Source: a virus. From it: 34,907 nt of DNA. Shown one piece after another: positions 16,169-27,300 of this stretch; the first letter of the stretch is position 1, and every line of letters starts with the position of its first letter. Below the pieces are notes generated by a model. It was given only the letters and a program-made list of their open reading frames with translations, was not told the origin of the DNA and did not search any database. The DNA lies in IMG/VR virus record IMGVR_UViG_3300046820_000502, positions 1 through 34,907 of that record; one strand, given 5' to 3'. The translations under genes were made by a program, and so were the position numbers.

Positions 16169-16584
16169 TGACTGAGGATGTCCTTATAGCCTTTATCGAA
16201 GAAAACCGACATAAGGGTAGGGGTCAGTCTTTTGGGTGGAATGGTGATGAGTTGAAAATGTATTTACACTGGGCGGCTAGATTCAACTATCTTTTCGTCT
16301 CTATAGAGGATAATAAGTTTACAGGGGTTGCTATCATGTACCCTTTGAGTAAACGTTTTGACAGTGAGGCTGATGCCCTGTACGATTTCAATAACAAGTT
16401 AGAAACTAACGAAGACGACCTGTGCATAATGGACTTCGTGTCTACCACAGAAAAGTCAAAAAAAGACCTTGTAAGTAAACTTAAAAACCGCTATCCAAAC
16501 TGGAAAGCCCAAAACAAGTGGGCTTTAAGGTTTGGTGAAGTCAAAAAGATATCAAACAGATACATAAACCTTTTAAATAATTAA
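16168..16584 (+). CDS. hypothetical 138-residue protein, gp13-like position
   Basis: An alpha/beta protein of 138 residues precedes the internal virion protein genes. T7 gp13 has the same length and position, and that protein is acyltransferase-fold-like. Here segments such as NKFTGVAIMYPLSKRF and DLCIMDFVSTTEKSKKDLVSKL followed by a C-terminal WALRFGEVKKI could fit a small acyltransferase fold. I see no acetyl-CoA P-loop signature, so this is only a suggestion. It overlaps the upstream fibre stop (TAATG). Confidence 0.7.
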   Translation: MTEDVLIAFIEENRHKGRGQSFGWNGDELKMYLHWAARFNYLFVSIEDNKFTGVAIMYPLSKRFDSEADALYDFNNKLETNEDDLCIMDFVSTTEKSKKDLVSKLKNRYPNWKAQNKWALRFGEVKKISNRYINLLNN

Positions 16585-16588
16585 CACA

Positions 16589-17413
16589 ATGGGAAGCACA
16601 AAAGTACAAGCACCTAAGCCTAGAGATTACAAGCAGGAGATGCTTGACGCTATGGCTGGTCAGGAAGCAATTCAACCCCGCCTTCTTCAACTCGAAAGAC
16701 AGTATCAGCCCCTGTATCAGCGTCTTCAACAGGAGATGATGGATAGACAGATGGAGTATCAACTCGACTCCTATGGCAAGGCTATCCCCAAGGCGGCGGC
16801 TCTCAGTGGCGATTTTGCCAAGGCTATGGCTCCCGTATATGGTGAGATGGGTGTTATGGCTCAGGATGCCTACAGAAAAGGGGTTGGAGCACCTACGATG
16901 GGTCTTTACGACAGCCTTCTTTCCAGTGCTTCTACAGACCTTTCTGCTGGTCGTGGACTCACCCCTGAGATGAACAAACAGGCTCAGCAAGCGGCTAGAG
17001 AGGCTATGGCGGCTAGAGGCTTGACTGGCAATCAGGGTATCATGGCTGAAGTTCTTCTTAACTATGGCATGGGTCAGGACAGAGAAGACAGGGCTAGACA
17101 GTTTGCTGGTAATGTATATGGCTTCGGTCAGGGTAATTTCCAGAACGCTATGGCTACATATGGTCAGCAGTTCCTTGGTCAGTCTGCGGCTTATACTCCT
17201 GCTAACCTTTATAACTCTGCCTACGGAATGTCTCAGGGTCTTGGTTCTCAGATTTTCCAGCCTGAGTCTCAGTACAACGCAAACCTAGTCACCGCTAACC
17301 AGTCTAACGAAATGCAAGCAAGAATGGCTACCGCTTCTAATAAGGCGGCTATTACTGGTGCTATTATCGGCGGTGCAACAAAGTTTGCTACTGGCTTCAC
17401 ACCTAAAGGCTAA
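16589..17413 (+). CDS. internal virion protein, gp14-like
   Basis: The 274-residue protein is rich in Gln, Met, Ala and Gly and predicted mostly helical: LQLERQYQPLYQRLQQEMMDRQ in its first third (a coiled coil), then repeated GQGNFQ, YGQQFLGQS and GMSQGLGSQ segments. Near the C-terminus, AAITGAIIGGATKFATG is a short hydrophobic, glycine-zipper-like helix suited to membrane insertion. By position and composition it corresponds to T7 gp14, the ejected protein that forms a pore in the host outer membrane. The AGA-rich arginine codons match the phage tRNA-Arg(TCT). Confidence 0.75.
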   Translation: MGSTKVQAPKPRDYKQEMLDAMAGQEAIQPRLLQLERQYQPLYQRLQQEMMDRQMEYQLDSYGKAIPKAAALSGDFAKAMAPVYGEMGVMAQDAYRKGVGAPTMGLYDSLLSSASTDLSAGRGLTPEMNKQAQQAAREAMAARGLTGNQGIMAEVLLNYGMGQDREDRARQFAGNVYGFGQGNFQNAMATYGQQFLGQSAAYTPANLYNSAYGMSQGLGSQIFQPESQYNANLVTANQSNEMQARMATASNKAAITGAIIGGATKFATGFTPKG

Positions 17414-17432
17414 GGTATACTAAAACAAAATT

Positions 17433-20400
17433 ATGGCTTCTCCATTTGGAAAATATACTGGCGGGATTCAGCCCGTTCAGGGACTGTTTGAAATGGGTGC
17501 TTCCATTGGCAAAAATTATGCCGCTGGAATTACTCAAGTCGCAGATAATCTCACCAAGGGCGTAGAGGACTACATGAAGGTGAAAAGAGAGTCTGAGTAT
17601 GCTGACACAGAGTTTGATGCAGAAGGTAAGAAGTATACAGTATTGGCTGAGATGCTTAAAAGTGAGCCTGAAACAGCCCATTTAGTTGAAGGAATAACTC
17701 CAATCCTTGATACAATTGCTAAGGGAAGAAAGGGAAGTCATTCTGCCAAACTTGCGGCTCTTTCTCAGGTTAAGGCTCAGGGTAAGGCTCTTTCTGAAAC
17801 ATTCCAGTACATGGGTCTTGTCAGGGGTGCTAAGGAGCGTCGTCTCTTTGACGAGGCTAATACACTTCCTCCCGAGGGAGAAGAAGTCACAACGAAGTCC
17901 TTCGGTCTTAATACCAAGGACACTCAGTGGAGTCCTAACCTTTCTTACACGGCTAATGTTGAACGTGTTAAGGGCAACTACAGAAAGTGGCTCGACTCGC
18001 ACAAGGACGAACTCGCCTCTGGTAAGTTCAGGGTCATGTCCGAAGATGACTTCATCAAGGACTGGAAGCGTAGACTTCCCAATGCCATTCAGAACTCAGG
18101 TCTTGCCACTCAGGACAAGGCTTGGGCGATGGATATTATTCAGCAGAACGAACTACTTGAAGGTATGTCCGATGAGGACATGGGAGCACAGGGCTTCTTT
18201 ATGCAGGATTGGGCTACAATCAACAGCCCGTCCAGTCAGGGTGGTTCTAAAATCAGCACTGCTACTGCTCCTGCTGGGACTATTGCTCAGGAGCCAGCCT
18301 CTTCTGCCAGACAGTTCCATCCCAATGCCATCAAACTTCAGGACGAAAATGAACGCCTGATAGTTGAGGCTAATAAACTAAAGGCTAAGATTGGAACCAG
18401 TTGGTTCGGTGGAGATGACCCCGCTAGGGCTAGACTTGCAGAAATCACCAAGCAAATCGGTGACAACAATCTCATCATAAACAGCCTTGGTGGTGCTCCT
18501 TCTTCCTCTCAAATCAACAGGTCTAACGCAAACAGAACGGCTCCGTTGGCTAAGGTTACTTTCGGAGAAGAAGAGTCTCCTGTATTGGCTCCTGACAAGG
18601 TTGAAGAGCCTATCGTTTCGGCTCCTGTCGTTCCTGTCCCCGTTCCAAGTTCTTCCGCCCCTGTAGCCAGAACTACAGAACCTACTGAAGAATACGACCC
18701 TACACGTTCTTCTATTTGGAATCTTCCTGAATGGGCTGGTGGAAAGCCAGAGCGTAAAAGTCAGCCTAACAAAGCCACTGCATCTCCTGCTAAAGTTGCA
18801 GAACCTCAGGCTGAGGCTCAGGCTCCTCAGGGTCTTCCTGAACCCGAGGCACAGCCCAAAGCCGCCGCCCCTCAGAAGGACGCTGGCAAACCTCCTGCCA
18901 GAAACATGACTCGCATCCTTGCGAATGAAAAACTGGCGATTGAGAATTACAACAAGAAGAAGGTCGCCGAATGGAAGGCGGCTGAGGACAAGACGAAGGA
19001 ACTGACACTTGGTGCTGTCGAAGGCGACATCGGCAATGTCATGATTAAGTACGGCATGACACAACAGGAGTTCAAGAAACTCAATCCGCACATCAAACAC
19101 GCCGATACATACTTCAACTTTGAAAAGGGCGGAAGAAGAAAATTTAACCAGAAGTTTGCTGACGTTAAAATCAATGTTCCTGAACGGGCTGGCAAGCCAG
19201 CAACAGTCACAGACCTTACTCAGTTGCCTCAGGAAGTTCTGGTCAGACTCAAACAGCAGAACGGCGGATATCTGAGCATAGAGCAGGGCAAGAATGCTGG
19301 TCTTGAGGCTGGCGGAAGTGCTGACTACGCCGCCGATGAAGGCGGTGCGGCTATCGATACTGCTGGGAACGTCACAATCACCGAGGACATCAATGCCCTT
19401 AAGAACAGACTTCCTGACGAAGAACAGTCTGCTGAAGGCGACGGAATCGACACTGGTCAGTTTACTCCTATCAAACTTAAGCCTATCACTGGCACTAGAC
19501 CTACCACTGGTAGTTCTCTTCCGTCTCTTCCTGCTGGAGTCAAGGCTTCCTATACTCCTGAGCAGACAGAAGACATCAAGATTGCCGCCAGACACGTTCA
19601 GGAAACAACCGCTGAGGTTCAGAGCCAACAGCGTTCTGTTGACCCTGCCATCAAGTATCTTGAGGCTATCAAGGATAACGTCATTAATGGCGATGGCACT
19701 GCCGTCGATTACGGCTCTTACGGAAAGTGGGAAAAACTCCATCCTGATGCGGCTAGTGCAATTAATACTGCGGCTCAGGCGGGTGCTTTGTGGTATGGCG
19801 GAGGCTGGGGCAAGACTGTCAAGTTTGCTAATTCTATCGAAAAGGTAGACTTCGTTACAAGAAAGTCCAAGATAGCAAGAGAAACAGCCACTAAGTTTAT
19901 CGAAGCAATTAGAAAGACTGGAAGAATCGAGACTCCTGAAGAAGTTGCTAAGGCTGTTTCGCTTGGCATGAAACAGGCTGGTCTTGCAAATAAGCAACTG
20001 TCCAAGGAATTGCTATATGAAGGTGTTGGTAGAATCGGAGGTTCTATAACAAAGAGTGCCACATGGTCTGCTATCATCAACCAGATGGTCGGTGACGAGC
20101 CTTACTCTGTAGGCGACGATGTGAACAACAGCACAATCAAGAACGAACTCGCAAGTGTTCTTGAAGAGGTTCGCAAGGCTAGACAGGATGAGGGTGGATA
20201 CAGTGCTGTCCCGTTCAATTCTAAGCCGATTACAGCCGCTGAAATCGTAAAGATTAGAACGATTCTTGATAATAAGATTGCTACGCTTAGAAATATATCT
20301 CAGCAGAACGTAGCCCAACTTGAATCTATCAAGACCAATTCTACGCCTGACAATCTTCTTAGACTGGCTGAAGAACTCAAGACCAATTCTAAGGCTCAAC

Positions 20401-21317
20401 TTGCGGCTGTTGAAGTAGCCAAGGCAAGCGGTCTTTACGAAGACCCGTCTGCTGGAATCCCGACAGATGGATACGGCGAAATTGAGATTGGCGGACAGTC
20501 TGTAGCCTCAAAGGATTTTGTCATCCCGCAGTCCAACGAAAGCAGAAAGAAGCAGATGATGGAATACATGAAAGGTCGTCTTGGTTACGTCCCCGCTGGA
20601 TTTGACGATATGTGGAGGAAGACACACCCTGAGTCTACCCTGCAAATCAAGGAAACTCCCTATGGAGTATTCTTTACAGACGGCAAGGGTGAGTGGAAGC
20701 AGATGTCCTCTAGCGGTGGCAAGCAACTCCAGCCGCATGAAGTGGCGGCTAATAGGGCTGTCCAGTTCGGAGCACTCCAGCCTGACGGAACTTATCTTCC
20801 TACTGAGTTTATTGCTGGTTCTGGCATCAAACTTGGCGGTATCGGCACATTCGGTACGCCTAGCGATGCTACGAAGTTCAGAATGGAATACACTAGAAAG
20901 ATTAAGGCTCTGAGATATGCAGATGAACTCAGGCAGATGAACGAGGTTACTTTCCGCTCCATGATGCCCTCTCAGTGGGGTAAGGCTAAGGCTAAGGTCG
21001 CTTCGCTTGTCGCCCAGATGAGACAGGAACTTATCGGCGTAGGCTCCGTGTCTGACTTTGAACAGAAGTTGCTCAAAGACCTTGTTGCTGACCCGACAGA
21101 CTTCTTCAGACTCCAGTCCACAGTCAGGTCTACATATGAAGAACTTATTGACAAGTTGGCACGAAGCCTTGTCGAAGACCCTCAAACTTATGGTATTGAA
21201 GTTCAGATGCCAAGGGATAAACAGGCTCAGTTGAAAAACATGAGAGCAGTTTATCTCGCTCAGCAAGAGCGTTATAAAAAGAAGATGTCTGATTTCCAAA
21301 ACCAAGAATCTAAATAA
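17433..21317 (+). CDS. internal virion protein, gp15-like, with LysM-like segment
   Basis: The 1294-residue protein lies between gp14-like and gp16-like genes, as T7 gp15 does. The N-terminus SPFGKYTGGIQPVQGLFEMG and long helices to about residue 270 are followed by a low-complexity Pro/Ala/Glu linker (about 380-490). Residues about 526-583 look like a LysM module: GDIGNVMIKYGMTQQEFKKL, NPHI, and a final INVPE. LysM binds peptidoglycan glycans. The remainder is long helical, with a second hydrophobic Gly/Ala segment near AAQAGALWYGGGWG and a charged C-terminal helix. It would be ejected with the DNA into the periplasm. No catalytic residues were identified. Its stop overlaps the next ATG (TAATG). 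Confidence 0.75.
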   Translation: MASPFGKYTGGIQPVQGLFEMGASIGKNYAAGITQVADNLTKGVEDYMKVKRESEYADTEFDAEGKKYTVLAEMLKSEPETAHLVEGITPILDTIAKGRKGSHSAKLAALSQVKAQGKALSETFQYMGLVRGAKERRLFDEANTLPPEGEEVTTKSFGLNTKDTQWSPNLSYTANVERVKGNYRKWLDSHKDELASGKFRVMSEDDFIKDWKRRLPNAIQNSGLATQDKAWAMDIIQQNELLEGMSDEDMGAQGFFMQDWATINSPSSQGGSKISTATAPAGTIAQEPASSARQFHPNAIKLQDENERLIVEANKLKAKIGTSWFGGDDPARARLAEITKQIGDNNLIINSLGGAPSSSQINRSNANRTAPLAKVTFGEEESPVLAPDKVEEPIVSAPVVPVPVPSSSAPVARTTEPTEEYDPTRSSIWNLPEWAGGKPERKSQPNKATASPAKVAEPQAEAQAPQGLPEPEAQPKAAAPQKDAGKPPARNMTRILANEKLAIENYNKKKVAEWKAAEDKTKELTLGAVEGDIGNVMIKYGMTQQEFKKLNPHIKHADTYFNFEKGGRRKFNQKFADVKINVPERAGKPATVTDLTQLPQEVLVRLKQQNGGYLSIEQGKNAGLEAGGSADYAADEGGAAIDTAGNVTITEDINALKNRLPDEEQSAEGDGIDTGQFTPIKLKPITGTRPTTGSSLPSLPAGVKASYTPEQTEDIKIAARHVQETTAEVQSQQRSVDPAIKYLEAIKDNVINGDGTAVDYGSYGKWEKLHPDAASAINTAAQAGALWYGGGWGKTVKFANSIEKVDFVTRKSKIARETATKFIEAIRKTGRIETPEEVAKAVSLGMKQAGLANKQLSKELLYEGVGRIGGSITKSATWSAIINQMVGDEPYSVGDDVNNSTIKNELASVLEEVRKARQDEGGYSAVPFNSKPITAAEIVKIRTILDNKIATLRNISQQNVAQLESIKTNSTPDNLLRLAEELKTNSKAQLAAVEVAKASGLYEDPSAGIPTDGYGEIEIGGQSVASKDFVIPQSNESRKKQMMEYMKGRLGYVPAGFDDMWRKTHPESTLQIKETPYGVFFTDGKGEWKQMSSSGGKQLQPHEVAANRAVQFGALQPDGTYLPTEFIAGSGIKLGGIGTFGTPSDATKFRMEYTRKIKALRYADELRQMNEVTFRSMMPSQWGKAKAKVASLVAQMRQELIGVGSVSDFEQKLLKDLVADPTDFFRLQSTVRSTYEELIDKLARSLVEDPQTYGIEVQMPRDKQAQLKNMRAVYLAQQERYKKKMSDFQNQESK

Positions 21318-24300
21318 TGGCTGAAATATTCAAAAATCCTGACCTTATACTTACGCCTTCGGTTAATGCTCCGTCGGCTGGAGGAAAGGAACACACGGGT
21401 AATAACGAGATTGATGCCTATATCAACTCGCTACCAGAAGATGAGCGTGAAGATGCTCTTCTAGCCATTACTGCACCTAAGACGGGCGAAGACATTCACA
21501 ACGAAATGAATGCCGCCGACCAGTCTGGGGTTGTTTATGACCCTAGCAAGGAAGACTGGATTAAGATGAACCAGTTCTACCGCACCAGAGATACGGACTA
21601 TCTCAAGGCTCTATCAGAAGGTGCTGGTCATATCTATCAGACGTTCGGAAAGGCTGTCAGTTCTCTTGCTGACGACCCTTCTATGGAGAACTTCTCCAAG
21701 GTCACTCCCAGCGTATTTGAAGGTGCTGTCCAGAATCTCAGAATGCTCTACGGCATTGCCGCCGAGTCCGCAGACTCTACCAGTCCTCAGGCTAGGTTCT
21801 TCAATTTGCTTAACGGAAGAAACCAAGACAGCGACGAAGCGTATCGTGTGTTCCTTGAGGCTAGGAATTTCATGCGGGAATCCCAGCAGTATATTGAAGG
21901 CAAGAAGACGATTCTCGTAGACAAAAACCACCTTAACAACGACTTCGTTCAGGCGGCGGCTCTGGTGGCTGACCCTACCATGTTCATTCCGTTCGGCAAG
22001 GCTTTCAGCGTTGCTGGCGGAGTCCTTGGTATGTCCGAACGTTCTATGGCTCTTTCTGCTAGAACTGCGGCTCTTAAGAACATGATTGTAGGCGGTGCTT
22101 TGAAGTACGGCGTTGGTATGCCTATCGAGTTCGTTGGCAAGGGTACTAGAGTCACACTTGACCATGCCATCGCCACTGGCGAAAAGGCTTTCGTTGCGGC
22201 TACGGGAGTTTCCTCCGAGACATTCAGAGAAGGCATGAGAATGACTGGTGTCGGAAGCCTTGGTGCTGGATACTTTGGTCACAACGTTCCGTTGCTGACA
22301 AATGCCTCTGGTGCTTATGTGGCTGGCACAGCCGCCGCTGGCATCGGTGAGACTGCATCCGTCATCGGACACCAGATAATGAAGGGTGAGAGAGGTATCG
22401 CCTCTTATGCTAAACAGGCTATGATGGACTCCGCCAAGCAGGGCGTTGAACTGTCAGCCCACTCCAAGGCTTTGCTCAAGATTGTCGATGGATTCGACCC
22501 TCTTATCGACTACACCACTACCATCGCCCAAGGTGCGGCTCATGGCTCCATGATTGGTGCTGGACTTGGCTACTGGTCTGGCGGCGAAGAAGGCATGGCT
22601 CAGGGCATCGGTGCTGGTATCGCCCTTGGTTCAGTCGGTGGTACTGCTGGTAAGTTGCTCGCTGATGTTACTGGCAGAACCACAAGACACAGGACACACA
22701 TTCAGGCTAAACTTGTCCTTGAAGGACTGAGAGACATCCACCCTGAACAGGCTCACAGTTGGGAAAGAGCAGAGGCTTGGGCTAGAACCAGAGGCTTCTC
22801 CCTTGACGGCATCCTTGCCGCCAAGGACACCATCCACCCGAACACACATATCGAGGTTCTGACCAACAGGGAATACGCCAATTATCTCGCAGAACACGGG
22901 CTTAACCCTGATACCTACGACGGCAAGACCTTCCTGAAGGACGGCGACCAGCCGCTTAGCCTTAGGTCTTTCGAGCAACAGAACGGCTACGTCGTCGAAA
23001 ACAGAGCCAACGGAACAGTCAAAATTTACCTCAACGCCGATGCCGCTCCTAGGGCTACGATGGGACACGAACTGTTCCATTCCATCCTGCGTAACAGCGT
23101 GATGAAGGATTACTACGCTCAGGCTGTGAAGGAGAAGGTCATCGGTAGCAGAGACTCCGAAGGCAATGTGACAAACAGGGGCGTTGTTGATGCGAAGGAA
23201 GTCAGGGATATGTTCAGCAGATACCTTGACGCTGAGTTCAAAGACCCCGCCGAACGTGCCGATGCTCAGGCTCGCCTCGACATGGCTCAGGAGGCTTTTG
23301 AAGCGAATGGTCAACTCGTATCAGACCCCTCTCTTGGTGGTCGTCCATTGCTTGAACATCTGAGCGAAGAATTCGGTGCGTACTATTTCTCTCACCTAGT
23401 GATGGATAAGCCAATTGATTGGCTATATCACGGCGGTGATTTGCCAGGAATTCGTGGTGTTCTTGACAACGCAAAAATGCAGTTCAGGGACTACTGGAGA
23501 AGTAGAATGAATCTGACTGCTCCTGAGTTCGACTTCAACAGAACTTTTATTGACGAGAATGGGTTTGAAAAACTCGTACCTATCGACGAAGTATTTGCTC
23601 CTGCCGAGCGTGATATGTTCGGTAACATCACTGGCAGAACACAGCGTGTGGTCAACCCTGCTATGGACTTGTTCTTCAGGGATATGCTCAGGGTCGAAAA
23701 GAGGGTCAACGAGACAGGTCAGTTCGACATCACTAAACTGGACAAGAAGACCCAGCAAAGATTCATCGACTCCGAGGGTCTTGACGGCGTGTTCACAAAG
23801 GACTCTTTCGGAAACTACCAGCACAGCACCGAGGCTCAAATCAAGCGTGAGAACAAGATAAAGGGCAAGGCTGTGTACCAATTGCTGATGGGCATTCCCG
23901 AGGCTGAGCGTACATTCACAGTCGATGCGGACGGAAGCATCAGAGGTTATCTGACACCCCAGATGCTCGACAACATCGTCAACGCTGGTCACATGAGCAG
24001 GGCTATGGCTAACAAGATTAGCCTATTCCAGTCCATTTCCAGAGGCGAAGCGGCTGGCAATGTCGTCGATTTCGGTGGCATCGGAAGGACAGCCGAACGA
24101 CAGATGGATGTCAACAACCCCAGCCGTATGTACGGCGACAGGGTTCCGTTCAAGTCTAGAACCGCAGTCGTGTTCGGTCTTGATACTGTCATCAACAAGA
24201 ACGGGCAGTTCCAGTTCAAGGGCAATATGCTGGACTACAAGGTCATCGAGACACGGGCTAACAACGAATGGAGCAATCTTGATGTTCGGTCACTTTGGAA

Positions 24301-27300
24301 CGGAAACCATACGGAATACCTAGCGGATTTCTTCAGATACCTTGAGAACGCATCCAAGAATCACGACGACCCTACTAGGGTTCCTTCGGCTGAACTCTGG
24401 ACTGACGACAAGGGTGGCGAACGCCGTAATGTCATGCACCAAATCCTTGGAATGGCTAAGGGTGAGGCTGACACATACCTTAACACTCCTAAGGCTGAGA
24501 TTAACCGAAACGCCTATTCGACTGTCATGTCGTTCAGCCTGAATCGGATGACCAACCTTAGGCTCCGCCAGCAGAGCGTTCCGTTCAGGTTTGATAACGC
24601 CTATCGTGACCTTGTTCGTAACTGGTCGCCGTCTGAAATGGACAGCGAACTCACTCCCCGTGGCACTGTGTTCAAGCACCCTTCTGGTTACAGATTTGTC
24701 CAGAGACAGGACGGAAAGACTGATGCCTTCGACGAGATGGGCAAGCGTATCGGAACCTACCAGACGGCTAAGGAGGCTACTGAGGCTGGAAGAAGATACG
24801 CCGCTAAGCACCCGTCAACTGTCATGCTCAAGGATAATATGCAGGACAACAGGGTCATCAATCGTTCTCCCAGTCAGGGTGAAGGAGAAGTACCTATTAT
24901 CAGCAGAAGCGAAGCCGCTGAAGCCAGACGCATAGGCGACCTGTTTAAGACCCCTGAGATGCAGGAGTTTGTTGGAGATAGAAAACTTGTCAGGCAGACA
25001 GCCGACGAAGGATATACTGATTTTTTAAACAAATTTAAAGAAGGTGAAATAGACCAAAGGACAGCCTTATATATGCTAGACGAAATGTCTAAGGATATGT
25101 TTGGCGGTCTTGATAGACAGAAGACCAGACTAAGACTCAAGGAACTTGAGGATATGGCTATGGCTAATTATAAGAAGGCTAACCCCAATGGGAACTTCTA
25201 TGGTAGCGATAAGCAACTAATGAGCCATCTTTCTCTTAATGAATTAGGAGAATGGAAGAGGCTTAGTTCTGAACTGGAAAAGAAAGCACCAGAAAATCAA
25301 CGCCACGGAGAATTCACAAGAGAGGCGGCAAGTGAATTTGCCAGAAAGGTTGAAGAGGCAAAGAGATGGGTAAGGAAAGCGTCTCCTACTTATAATGATT
25401 TTGCTGGATACATTGCAGACAATGTTCCGCTTCGTGAATACTACCAACACGCTGTGTACTCTAAGCAGTTTAGAACTGGAGAGCCTGTAGTCGTAGTCGG
25501 CGTACACGGAACTCCTAACGAAGCATTCCTTAAGTCCAAGAAATACGACCCTAAGTACATTGCATCTTCTGGCTCAAGCGGCAAAGAACGAGGCAAGCCA
25601 AGAAGCGACCTAGACTGGATTAAAAGCCAAGAAAAGGAAGCGGGAGAATATGCTGGTATGTTCTTTGCTTCGTCCGACTCTACTGCTTTGAATCCTTTTT
25701 ATCAGCCAGAAAGAGGCAATGCAAAGATTGCAAAATCAGCCATTAGATTTGACAATCCTCTTGTAGTTGATGGTCAATTCACGGACTTGATGAAACGCAC
25801 CGAGAAGATTCTTGGTGAAGCCGTAGAGAAGGGACACGACGGCGTAATCTTTATCAACCAAATGGATGGTGGAAATCTTGATGTTTCCTTTATTGTCCCT
25901 GCTGAAAAGGCTAATCAGCACCAACGTATGATTGGTAGCACCCGTGAGAAGGCTAAGGCTGGTGCTTCGTACGAGCCTCTACCTAGAGGTGAAGGTGTCA
26001 CAAACAGGACTGTCAATCTTTCCCCCAATGAAGGAACTGGCGAACTTGGAACGTCCAGATATAACGTTCCTAGAGAAGAGCCTAAGTTCAGGGATTCCAT
26101 CGGATACTACGAACAGTTTAATCTTCCAGCAAACACTGTACTCCCGTTTGAACCTACATACTTTGAGTCTCTCGTTAGAAAAGGCACTAGAAAAGGCACT
26201 GGAAAAGGCACTGGAAAAGACGGGCTTGATTTCACTCAAGCACCCGACCCTAAGTATCATAACCTTTGGCAGTACCTAGACTATCACCAACAGGCTAAGT
26301 CTTCCGTGACAGTTGGTGACGTTCTTCAGTTCATCAAGGAACAGGGACGACATAGAGCACCTAATGTTCCTAGAGACTACCACAGCAAACTTGCAGAAAC
26401 GCTTCTGGCTCTTGCAGACCAAAAGCAACTCAGCGTCAGGGTAGAGATAAAGGGCGGCGGTGGATGGTCTGGTGGTGAAAAGATTGTGAATATGACTAGG
26501 GAATACCAAGTCATATCTACCCGTGAAGCCACATTGAAGGAGCGTTATGCCAAACTCATCGAGTTGCAAAACAAGGCTCCTACTCCTGAACTTAAGAAGG
26601 AAATCGAAGCCCTCAAGAGGCATCTTGAACAGGCTGAGAAAGAGAAAGAAAAGCAGAAGAAAAGAATCGAGGAAGAAACTAGGAGAAAACTCGAAGATGA
26701 CGAAGAGGAAGAAGGAGTTGAAAAGAAGGACACCTACAGATTCCCTGTTCAAGTCATCCAAGAATCGAAGGGACATCAGCAGATGTTCATCGACCTACCC
26801 AGTCTAATCGACGAGGCTTGGGGTGCTAGTTCCAGAAAGGACGTGGGCAAGAACTACTCTGGTTCCGAGCGTACCAGAAGAATCAACGCCCTAATTGGAC
26901 ACTCCTTTGAAGGCACAGCCTTGGAAGAACTTGGTCATAGCATATTCGGCAGAATCTCCAGAGAGGCTGCAGAGATGGCTCCAGAGATAGCACCTCTTAT
27001 CGAGACTGTTTATCGAGGCAGAGGCGTGGAAGGTGTCGCATGGAAGAACGGAGTTAATGACTTCTTGGACAAGACCAAGAAACAAGTGCGTGATGGAATC
27101 GTGCTTCCTGAGCCAGTCCTTGCGTTTGCAAGAATCCTTGAACTCCAGAAGTACGTCCTGCAAAACACGCTGGTCAGAACCCCTAAAGGTAAGTTTGAGT
27201 CCCTGTGGGATACGAAGGGTTACTCCATCAACGAAAGACACCACACAGACAGTGGTAAGCCTAAGCGTGGAAGAGGACAACTCAGGGAGGGTTACTCGCT

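Noticed and set aside
18378-19997. 539-codon antisense frame within the gp15-like gene
   Set aside because: It is low complexity (Ser/Leu/Arg) and overlaps a clearly coding frame with LysM-like content; it is a shadow.
23903-24020. CRISPR or other spaced repeat array
   Set aside because: No regularly spaced direct repeats with unique spacers were seen here or elsewhere; all repeats found are coding tandem repeats or single duplications.
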